Shown piece by piece: positions 54,740 through 64,000 of a stretch of DNA of 64,000 nucleotides. Where the stretch lies: positions 248,001-312,000 of the forward strand of contig NW_025963584.1 in the NCBI RefSeq assembly GCF_910591885.1, written 5' to 3'. The first letter of the stretch is position 1. Each line of letters opens with the position of its first letter. This DNA is from Bombus terrestris. Lineage: Eukaryota > Arthropoda > Insecta > Hymenoptera > Apidae. A program made the translations under genes and the position numbers. Under the pieces are notes generated by a model. The model searched no databases. It saw only the letters and a list, made by a program, of their open reading frames with translations, and was not told the DNA's origin.

Positions 54740-57240
54740 GTGGGAAACCATGGAACAACGTGGGACAACGTGGGACACCGTTGGACATCGTTGGACAACG
54801 TGGGACAACGTGGGACAACGTGGGACAACGTGGGACAACGTGGGACAACGTGGGACAACGTGGGACAACGTGGGACAACGTGGGACACCGTTGGACTCCG
54901 TGGGACACCGTTGGACACCGTTGGACATCGTTGGACACCGTGGGACAACGTGGGACAACGTGGGACAACGTGGGACAACGTGGGACAACGTGGGACAACG
55001 TGGGACAACGTGGGACAACGTGGGACAACGTGGGACAACGTGGGACATCGTGGGACAACGTGGGACAACGTGGGACAACGTGGGACAACGTGGGACACCG
55101 TTGGACAACGTGGGACACCGTTGGACATCGTTGGACACCGTGGGACAACGTGGGACAACGTGGGACAACGTGGGAAACCATGGAACAACGTGGGACAACG
55201 TGGGACACCGTTGGACATCGTTGGACAACGTGGGACACCGTTGGACACCGTGGGACACCTTTGGACACCGTTGGACATCGTTGGACACCGTGGGACAACG
55301 TGGGACAACGTGGGACAACGTGGGACAACGTGGGACAACGTGGGACAACGTGGGACAACGTGGGACAACGTGGGACAACGTGGGACATCGTGGGACATCG
55401 TGGGACAACGTGGGACAACGTGGGACAACGTGGGACAACGTGGGACAACGTGGGACACCGTTGGACAACGTGGGACAACGTGGGACAACGTGGGACACCG
55501 TTGGACACCGTTGGACACCGTTGGACACCGTTGGACATCGTTGGACACCGTGGGACAACGTGGGACAACGTGGGACAACGTGGGAAACCATGGAACAACG
55601 TGGGACAACGTGGGACACCGTTGGACACCGTGGGACACCGTTGGACACCGTTGGACATCGTTGGACACCGTGGGACAACGTGGGACAACGTGGGACAACG
55701 TGGGACAACGTGGGACAACGTGGGACAACGTGGGACAACGTGGGACAACGTGGGACAACGTGGGACAACGTGGGACAACGTGGGACAACGTGGGACACCG
55801 TTGGACAACGTGGGACACCGTTGGACATCGTTGGACACCGTGGGACAACGTGGGACAACGTGGGACAACGTGGGACAACGTGGGACAACGTGGGACACCG
55901 TTGGACATCGTTGGACATCGTTGGACATCGTGGGACACTGTTGGACATCGTTGGACATCGCTGGACACCGTTGGACACCGTTGGACAACGTGGGACAACG
56001 TGGGACAACGTGGGACAACGTGGGACAACGTGGGACACCGTGGGACACCGTTGGACACCGTGGGACACCGTTGGACACCGTTGGACACCGTTGGACATCG
56101 TTGGACATCGTTGGACATCGTGGGACACCGTTGGACATCGTTGGACATCGTTGGACACCGTGGGACAACGTGGGACAACGTGGGACAACGTGGGACAACG
56201 TGGGACAACGTGGGACAACGTGGGACATCGTGGGACAACGTGGGACAACGTGGGACAACGTGGGACATCGTGGGACAACGTGGGACAACGTGGGACAACG
56301 TGGGACATCGTGGGACAACGTGGGACACCGTTGGACATCGCTGGACACCGTTGGACATCGTTGGACACCGTGGGACAACGTGGGACAACGTGGGACAACG
56401 TGGGACACCGTTGGACACCGTTGGACACCGTTGGACACCGTTGGACATCGTTGGACAACGTGGGACAACGTGGGACAACGTGGGACAACGTGGGACAACG
56501 TGGGACAACGTGGGACAACGTGGGACAACGTGGGACAACGTGGGACATCGTGGGACAACGTGGGACAACGTGGGACAACGTGGGACAACGTGGGACACCG
56601 TGGGACAACGTGGGACACCGTTGGACATCGTTGGACACCGTGGGACAACGTGGGACAACGTGGGACAACGTGGGACAACGTGGGACAACGTGGGACAACG
56701 TGGGACAACGTGGGACAACGTGGGACATCGTGGGACAACGTGGGACAACGTGGGACAACGTGGGACACCGTTGGACAACGTGGGACACCGTTGGACATCG
56801 TTGGACACCGTGGGACAACGTGGGACAACGTGGGACCACGTGGGACAACGTGGGACAACGTGGGACAACGTGGGACAACGTGGGACATCGTGGGACAACG
56901 TGGGACAACGTGGGACAACGTGGGACAACGTGGGACACCGTTGGACAACGTGGGACACCGTTGGACATCGTTGGACACCGTGGGACAACGTGGGACAACG
57001 TGGGACAACGTGGGACAACGTGGGACAACGTGGGACAACGTGGGACAACGTGGGACAACGTGGGACAACGTGGGAAACCATGGAACAACGTGGGACAACG
57101 TGGGACACCGTTGGACATCGTTGGACAACGTGGGACAACGTGGGACAACGTGGGACAACGTGGGACAACGTGGGACAACGTGGGACACCGTTGGACACCG
57201 TGGGACACCGTTGGACACCGTTGGACATCGTTGGACACCG
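54740..57240. repeat. Higher-order block V, part b, copy 1
   Basis: Markers recur 6,760-6,770 bp downstream to the window edge: doublets 54739/55169/55579/57069 (61499/61929/62339/63839), cgttggactc 54889 (61649), tgttggacat 55939 (62699), cgctggacac 56339 (63099) and cgtgggacca 56829 (63589). The first half also recurs at 5,490-5,510 bp (60.25-61.5 kb), giving three copies of that half. Confidence 0.84.
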
Positions 57241-58780
57241 TGGGACAACGTGGGACAACGTGGGACAACGTGGGACAACGTGGGACAACGTGGGACAACG
57301 TGGGACAACGTGGGACAACGTGGGACAACGTGGGACAACGTGGGACAACGTGGGACAACGTGGGACAACGTGGGACAACGTGGGACACCGTTGGACAACG
57401 TGGGACTTCGTTGGACATCGTTGGACATCGTTGGACACCGTTGGACACCGTTGGACACCGTTGGACATCGTTGGACACCGTGGGACAACGTGGGACAACG
57501 TGGGACAACGTGGGACAACGTGGGACAACGTGGGACAACGTGGGACATCGTGGGACAACGTGGGACAACGTGGGACAACGTGGGACAACGTGGGACAACG
57601 TGGGACACCGTTGGACACCGTGGGACACCGTTGGACACCGTTGGACATCGTTGGACACCGTGGGACAACGTGGGACAACGTGGGACAACGTGGGACAACG
57701 TGGGACAACGTGGGACACCGTTGGACATCGTTGGACATCGTTGGACATCGTTGGACATCGTGGGACACCGTTGGACATCGTTGGACATCGTTGGACACCG
57801 TTGGACATCGTTGGACATCGTTGGACATCGTTGGACATCGTTGGACACCGTTGGACACCGTTGGACACCGTTGGACACCGTTGGACATCGTTGGACACCG
57901 TGGGACAACGTGGGACAACGTGGGACAACGTGGGACACCGTTGGACATCGTTGGACACCGTGGGACAACGTGGGACAACGTGGGACAACGTGGGACAACG
58001 TGGGACAACGTGGGACAACGTGGGACATCGTGGGACAACGTGGGACAACGTGGGACAACGTGGGACAACGTGGGACAACGTGGGACACCGTTGGACACCG
58101 TGGGACACCGTTGGACACCGTTGGACATCGTTGGACACCGTGGGACAACGTGGGACAACGTGGGACAACGTGGGACACCGTTGGACATCGTTGGACACCG
58201 TGGGACAACGTGGGACAACGTGGGACAACGTGGGAGAACGTGGGACAACGTGGGACAACGTGGGACAACGTGGGACAACGTGGGACAACGTGGGACAACG
58301 TGGGACATCGTGGGACAACGTGGGACAACGTGGGACAACGTGGGACAACGTGGGACACCGTTGGACAACGTGGGACACCGTTGGACATCGTTGGACACCG
58401 TGGGACAACGTGGGACAACGTGGGACCACGTGGGACAACGTGGGACAACGTGGGACAACGTGGGACAACGTGGGACAACGTGGGACAACGTGGGACATCG
58501 TGGGACAACGTGGGACAACGTGGGACAACGTGGGACAACGTGGGACAACGTGGGACAACGTGGGAAACCATGGAACAACGTGGGACAACGTGGGACACCG
58601 TTGGACATCGTTGGACAACGTGGGACAACGTGGGACACCGTTGGACATCGTTGGACAACGTGGGACAACGTGGGACAACGTGGGACAACGTGGGACAACG
58701 TGGGACAACGTGGGACACCGTTGGACACCGTGGGACACCGTTGGACACCGTTGGACATCGTTGGACACCGTGGGACAACG
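57240..58780. repeat. Satellite between the V copies
   Basis: TC/TT-rich stretches (57409-57480 and 57719-57890) alternate with GA runs. It contains the rare cgtgggactt (57399), one cgtgggagaa (58229), a cgtgggacca (58419) and a doublet at 58559. The last part resembles the neighbourhood of the other cgtgggacca units. Confidence 0.6.
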
Positions 58781-59980
58781 TGGGACAACGTGGGACAACG
58801 TGGGAAACCATGGAACAACGTGGGACAACGTGGGACACCGTTGGACATCGTTGGACAACGTGGGACAACGTGGGACAACGTGGGACAACGTGGGACAACG
58901 TGGGACAACGTGGGACAACGTGGGACAACGTGGGACAACGTGGGACCACGTGGGACAACGTGGGACAACGTGGGACAACGTGGGACAACGTGGGACAACG
59001 TGGGACATCGTGGGACAACGTGGGACAACGTGGGACACCGTTGGACATCGTTGGACACCGTGGGACACCGTGGGACAACGTGGGACAACGTGGGACAACG
59101 TGGGACAACGTGGGACAACGTGGGAAACCATGGAACAACGTGGGACAACGTGGGACACCGTTGGACATCGTTGGACAACGTGGGACAACGTGGGACAACG
59201 TGGGACAACGTGGGACAACGTGGGACAACGTGGGACAACGTGGGACAACGTGGGACACCGTTGGACACCGTGGGACACCGTTGGACACCGTTGGACATCG
59301 TTGGACACCGTGGGACAACGTGGGACAACGTGGGACAACGTGGGACAACGTGGGACAACGTGGGACACCGTTGGACACCGTGGGACACCGTTGGACACCG
59401 TTGGACATCGTTGGACACCGTGGGACAACGTGGGACAACGTGGGACACCGTTGGACACCGTTGGACATCGTTGGACACCGTGGGACAACGTGGGACAACG
59501 TGGGACAACGTGGGACAACGTGGGACAACGTGGGACATCGTGGGACAACGTGGGACAACGTGGGACAACGTGGGACAACGTGGGACAACGTGGGACACCG
59601 TTGGACATCGTTGGACACCGTGGGACAACGTGGGACAACGTGGGACAACGTGGGACACCGTTGGACACCGTTGGACACCGTTGGACACCGTTGGACACCG
59701 TTGGACATCGTTGGACACCGTGGGACAACGTGGGACAACGTGGGACAACGTGGGAAACCATGGAACAACGTGGGACAACGTGGGACACCGTTGGACATCG
59801 TTGGACATCGTTGGACACCGTGGGACAACGTGGGGCAACGTGGGACAACGTGGGACAACGTGGGACACCGTTGGCCATCGCTGGACACCGTTGGACATCG
59901 TTGGACACCGTGGGACAACGTGGGACAACGTGGGACAACGTGGGACAACGTGGGACAACGTGGGACAACGTGGGACAACG
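58780..59980. repeat. Higher-order block V, part a, copy 2
   Basis: This is the partner of 53.50-54.72 kb at a constant 5,280-bp shift. Private changes include cgttggccat at 59869 and cgtgggacaa at 59839, where copy 1 has cgtgggaaaa (54559). Confidence 0.83.
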
Positions 59981-60249
59981 TGGGACAACGTGGGACAACG
60001 TGGGACAACGTGGGACAACGTGGGACAACGTGGGACAACGTGGGACAACGTGGGACAACGTGGGACAACGTGGGGCAACGTGGGACAACGTGGGACAACG
60101 TGGGACACCGTTGGACATCGTTGGACACCGTGGGACAACGTGGGACAACGTGGGACAACGTGGGACACCGTTGGACACCGTTGGACACCGTTGGACACCG
60201 TTGGACATCGTTGGACACCGTGGGACAACGTGGGACAACGTGGGACAAC

Positions 60250-61500
60250 GTGGGAAACCGTGGAACAACGTGGGACAACGTGGGACACCGTTGGACATCG
60301 TTGGACAACGTGGGACAACGTGGGACAACGTGGGACAACGTGGGACAACGTGGGACAACGTGGGACAACGTGGGACAACGTGGGACAACGTGGGACACCG
60401 TTGGACTCCGTGGGACACCGTTGGACACCGTTGGACATCGTTGGACACCGTGGGACAACGTGGGACAACGTGGGACAACGTGGGACAACGTGGGACAACG
60501 TGGGACAACGTGGGACAACGTGGGACAACGTGGGACATCGTGGGACAACGTGGGACAACGTGGGACAACGTGGGACAACGTGGGACACCGTTGGACAACG
60601 TGGGACACCGTTGGACATCGTTGGACACCGTGGGACAACGTGGGACAACGTGGGACAACGTGGGAAACCATGGAACAACGTGGGACAACGTGGGACACCG
60701 TTGGACATCGTTGGACACCGTGGGACACCGTTGGACACCGTGGGACACCTTTGGACACCGTTGGACATCGTTGGACACCGTGGGACAACGTGGGACAACG
60801 TGGGACAACGTGGGACAACGTGGGACAACGTGGGACAACGTGGGACAACGTGGGACAACGTGGGACAACGTGGGACATCGTGGGACATCGTGGGACAACG
60901 TGGGACAACGTGGGACAACGTGGGACAACGTGGGACAACGTGGGACACCGTTGGACAACGTGGGACAACGTGGGACAACGTGGGACACCGTTGGACACCG
61001 TTGGACACCGTTGGACACCGTTGGACATCGTTGGACACCGTGGGACAACGTGGGACAACGTGGGACAACGTGGGAAACCATGGAACAACGTGGGACAACG
61101 TGGGACACCGTTGGACACCGTGGGACACCGTTGGACACCGTTGGACATCGTTGGACACCGTGGGACAACGTGGGACAACGTGGGACAACGTGGGACAACG
61201 TGGGACAACGTGGGACAACGTGGGACAACGTGGGACAACGTGGGACAACGTGGGACAACGTGGGACATCGTGGGACAACGTGGGACAACGTGGGACAACG
61301 TGGGACAACGTGGGACAACGTGGGGCAACGTGGGACAACGTGGGACAACGTGGGACACCGTGGGACATCGTTGGACACCGTGGGACAACGTGGGACAACG
61401 TGGGACAACGTGGGACACCGTTGGACACCGTTGGACACCGTTGGACACCGTTGGACATCGTTGGACACCGTGGGACAACGTGGGACAACGTGGGACAACG
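60250..61500. repeat. Extra 1.25-kb copy of block V, part b
   Basis: It matches 54.74-55.99 kb (shift 5,490-5,510) and the next segment 61.50-62.75 kb (shift 1,250-1,270), through doublets 60249/60659/61069, cgttggactc 60399 and ctttggacac 60749. It is therefore a tandem insertion inside the second V copy. Its first doublet is unique: the second unit reads cgtggaacaa, so it has a CpG where all others have CA or CT. Confidence 0.82.
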
Positions 61501-64000
61501 TGGGAAACCATGGAACAACGTGGGACAACGTGGGACACCGTTGGACATCGTTGGACAACGTGGGACAACGTGGGACAACGTGGGACAACGTGGGACAACG
61601 TGGGACAACGTGGGACAACGTGGGACAACGTGGGACAACGTGGGACACCGTTGGACTCCGTGGGACACCGTTGGACAACGTTGGACATCGTTGGACACCG
61701 TGGGACAACGTGGGACAACGTGGGACAACGTGGGACAACGTGGGACAACGTGGGACAACGTGGGACAACGTGGGACAACGTGGGACAACGTGGGACAACG
61801 TGGGACATCGTGGGACAACGTGGGACAACGTGGGACAACGTGGGACAACGTGGGACACCGTTGGACAACGTGGGACAACGTTGGACATCGTTGGACACCG
61901 TGGGACAACGTGGGACAACGTGGGACAACGTGGGAAACCATGGAACAACGTGGGACAACGTGGGACACCGTTGGACATCGTTGGACAACGTGGGACACCG
62001 TTGGACACCGTGGGACACCGTTGGACACCGTTGGACATCGTTGGACACCGTGGGACAACGTGGGACAACGTGGGACAACGTGGGACAACGTGGGACAACG
62101 TGGGACAACGTGGGACAACGTGGGACAACGTGGGACAACGTGGGACATCGTGGGACATCGTGGGACAACGTGGGACAACGTGGGACAACGTGGGACAACG
62201 TGGGACAACGTGGGACACCGTTGGACAACGTGGGACAACGTGGGACAACGTGGGACACCGTTGGACACCGTTGGACACCGTTGGACACCGTTGGACATCG
62301 TTGGACACCGTGGGACAACGTGGGACAACGTGGGACAACGTGGGAAACCATGGAACAACGTGGGACAACGTGGGACACCGTTGGACACCGTGGGACACCG
62401 TTGGACACCGTTGGACATCGTTGGACACCGTGGGACAACGTGGGACAACGTGGGACAACGTGGGACAACGTGGGACAACGTGGGACAACGTGGGACAACG
62501 TGGGACAACGTGGGACAACGTGGGACAACGTGGGACAACGTGGGACAACGTGGGACACCGTTGGACAACGTGGGACACCGTTGGACATCGTTGGACACCG
62601 TGGGACAACGTGGGACAACGTGGGACAACGTGGGACAACGTGGGACAACGTGGGACACCGTTGGACATCGTTGGACATCGTTGGACATCGTGGGACACTG
62701 TTGGACATCGTTGGACATCGCTGGACACCGTTGGACACCGTTGGACAACGTGGGACATCGTGGGACAACGTGGGACAACGTGGGACAACGTGGGACAACG
62801 TGGGACACCGTTGGACACCGTGGGACACCGTTGGACACCGTTGGACACCGTTGGACATCGTTGGACATCGTTGGACATCGTGGGACACCGTTGGACATCG
62901 TTGGACATCGTTGGACACCGTGGGACAACGTGGGACAACGTGGGACAACGTGGGACAACGTGGGACAACGTGGGACAACGTGGGACATCGTGGGACAACG
63001 TGGGACAACGTGGGACAACGTGGGACAACGTGGGACAACGTGGGACAACGTGGGACAACGTGGGACATCGTGGGACAACGTGGGACACCGTTGGACATCG
63101 CTGGACACCGTTGGACATCGTTGGACACCGTGGGACAACGTGGGACAACGTGGGACAACGTGGGACACCGTTGGACACCGTTGGACACCGTTGGACACCG
63201 TTGGACATCGTTGGACAACGTGGGACAACGTGGGACAACGTGGGACAACGTGGGACAACGTGGGACAACGTGGGACAACGTGGGACAACGTGGGACAACG
63301 TGGGACATCGTGGGACAACGTGGGACAACGTGGGACAACGTGGGACAACGTGGGACACCGTTGGACAACGTGGGACACCGTTGGACATCGTTGGACACCG
63401 TGGGACAACGTGGGACAACGTGGGACAACGTGGGACAACGTGGGACAACGTGGGACAACGTGGGACAACGTGGGACAACGTGGGACATCGTGGGACAACG
63501 TGGGACAACGTGGGACAACGTGGGACACCGTTGGACAACGTGGGACACCGTTGGACATCGTTGGACACCGTGGGACAACGTGGGACAACGTGGGACCACG
63601 TGGGACAACGTGGGACAACGTGGGACAACGTGGGACAACGTGGGACATCGTGGGACAACGTGGGACAACGTGGGACAACGTGGGACAACGTGGGACACCG
63701 TTGGACAACGTGGGACACCGTTGGACATCGTTGGACACCGTGGGACAACGTGGGACAACGTGGGACAACGTGGGACAACGTGGGACACCGTGGGACAACG
63801 TGGGACAACGTGGGACAACGTGGGACAACGTGGGACAACGTGGGAAACCATGGAACAACGTGGGACAACGTGGGACACCGTTGGACATCGTTGGACAACG
63901 TGGGACAACGTGGGACAACGTGGGACAACGTGGGACAACGTGGGACAACGTGGGACACCGTTGGACACCGTGGGACACCGTTGGACACCGTTGGACATCG
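61500..64000. repeat. Higher-order block V, part b, copy 2, cut by window end
   Basis: This is the partner of 54.74-57.24 kb at a 6.76-kb shift. It is still matching when the window ends with cgttggacat and two bases of the next unit, so the block continues outside. Private changes are few, for example cgttggacaa at 61669 where 54919 has cgttggacac. Confidence 0.82.

Larger units (their letters stand above)
48119..63598 (+). repeat. Units ending in acca that create CACGTG (9 copies)
   Basis: cgtgggacca at 48539, 51789, 52199, 53659, 56829, 58419, 58939 and 63589, and cgtgagacca at 48119. Each is followed by a unit starting cgtggg, so the junction reads CCACGTGG with the E-box/G-box hexamer CACGTG in the middle. 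Ordinary junctions read AACGTG, CCGTTG and similar. The family is confined to the right-hand domain. Any binding is speculative. Confidence 0.85.
921..63858 (+). repeat. Compound doublet, catgg form (43 copies)
   Basis: The 20-bp pair cgtgggaaac + catggaacaa differs from two GA units at four places that travel together. Starts: 921, 1781, 2951, 3321, 6581, 7441, 8601, 8971, 24409, 26179, 26439, 27779, 28519, 29289, 30349, 33629, 34399, 35459, 41189, 47279, 48739, 48879, 50159, 50859, 52399, 53119, 53519, 53839, 54469, 54739, 55169, 55579, 57069, 58559, 58799, 59119, 59749, 60659, 61069, 61499, 61929, 62339 and 63839. A related form at 60249 has cgtggaacaa second. Each copy contains CCATGG and the octamer CGTGGGAA. 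None occurs between 9.0 and 24.4 kb. Confidence 0.92.
1..64000 (+). repeat. 10-bp tandem satellite array, whole window
   Basis: The window consists of head-to-tail copies of a decamer, consensus CGTKGGACAH, all in one orientation. Units start at 1, 11, 21 and so on to 15350. After two nine-base units the register moves to positions ending in 9 and stays there to the end. Columns 1-3 and 5-9 are almost invariant. Columns 4 (G/T) and 10 (A/C/T) carry most of the variation. Each normal unit has one CpG and is 50-70% GC, and G exceeds C on the + strand in the GGG units. No gene, RNA, mobile element or unique spacer interrupts the array, so every stretch not listed separately is still this satellite. 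Long open frames on both strands are a by-product of a stop-free decamer. What is seen is a simple satellite; heterochromatic location is inferred, and the species is not identifiable. Confidence 0.99.

Noticed and set aside
21715..63978. Minus-strand open frame of 14,087 codons and other multi-thousand-codon frames on both strands
   Set aside because: They follow from a stop-free 10-bp unit (10 = 1 modulo 3), so all three frames read the same decapeptide. There is no ribosome-binding or start context, no codon bias and no domain, and the frames end only where a random substitution makes a stop.
1..64000. A repetitive structural protein (tryptophan/aspartate decapeptide repeat) encoded by the array
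   Set aside because: Each base serves as all three codon positions within 30 bp, and substitutions sit at fixed DNA columns (4 and 10), not at synonymous sites. TAG/TGA units are spread by duplication with no sign of selection against them.
1..64000. CRISPR array
   Set aside because: Units are 10 bp with no 20-40 bp unique spacers, no leader and no cas genes.
1..64000. Telomeric repeat
   Set aside because: The 10-bp unit CGTGGGACAA contains GGG, but it is not a known telomere motif. It is highly variable at two columns and has long-range block duplications, unlike telomeres.
1..64000. Myb-type sites (CCGTTG) and hypoxia-type sites (ACGTG) as regulatory elements
   Set aside because: They occur automatically at thousands of unit junctions, so the match carries no evidence of regulation.
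4389..64000. True CENP-B box
   Set aside because: Only the TCGTTGGA part matches. The preceding TT and the CGGGA half at the right distance are missing, so it is reported only as a partial resemblance.
1..64000. Inverted repeats or hairpins
   Set aside because: All units are in the same orientation. Only tiny palindromes (CCATGG in the catgg doublets, CACGTG after acca units) are present.
1..64000. Species assignment from the repeat
   Set aside because: I do not recognise this decamer as a named satellite of any organism, and there is no gene or element to support a guess.

Overview
The whole 64 kb window is one uninterrupted satellite array built from a 10-bp unit, with consensus CGTKGGACAH on the + strand. 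Reading unit by unit gives 6,398 ten-base units plus two nine-base units (15351-15359 and 15510-15518) and two trailing bases. Every unit points the same way. I see no unique sequence, no transposable element, no inversion, no RNA gene, no promoter-gene layout, no CRISPR array and no protein-coding gene. Neither edge of the array lies inside the window.

The very long open frames on both strands are arithmetic artefacts. Ten is 1 modulo 3, so three units make ten codons, and all three frames of a strand read the same decapeptide (RGTTWDNVGQ on +, LSHVVPRCPT on -). Because the common units contain no stop in any phase, frames run for thousands of codons until a chance substitution makes TAG, TGA or TAA.

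Variation is concentrated at two of the ten columns. Position 4 is G or T, and position 10 is A, C or T. I name units by these two bases: GA is cgtgggacaa (commonest by eye), GC cgtgggacac, GT cgtgggacat, TC cgttggacac, TT cgttggacat and TA cgttggacaa. Rarer variants, such as the paired units cgtgggaaac + catggaacaa or cttggaacaa, cgtaggacaa, cgttgggcat, cgtgggtcaa, cgtgggagaa and cgtgggacca, act as markers that reveal long internal duplications.

Layout from the markers, with block edges good to about 50-100 bp: (1) about 0.52-5.93 kb is repeated at 6.18-11.57 kb (shift 5.65-5.66 kb). (2) About 9.70-15.34 kb is repeated at 15.92-21.70 kb (shift 6.2-6.35 kb), each copy containing a 2.23-2.24 kb tandem pair; part of this block recurs at 41.8-44.1 kb. 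(3) About 20.21-23.46 kb is repeated at 44.11-47.07 kb (shift 23.3-23.9 kb). (4) 24.4-28 kb is an irregular cluster of the module marked by cgtaggacaa. (5) About 28.02-33.21 kb is followed directly by a second copy at 33.22-37.66 kb. (6) 36.2-40.3 kb carries a 2.4 kb pair. (7) 47.2-64.0 kb has its own variant set and nested copies with shifts of 3.6, 5.3-5.5 and 6.76 kb.

The organism cannot be named from this sequence. A homogeneous array this long, with higher-order duplications, is typical of eukaryotic heterochromatin (centromeric, pericentromeric, subtelomeric, or on a sex, B or micro-chromosome); that placement is inference. The points most worth checking are the near-perfect 10-bp register, the high CpG retention, runs that just meet the canonical G-quadruplex pattern, the coupling between neighbouring units, and the nested duplication history. 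I found no gene-based biological system here.
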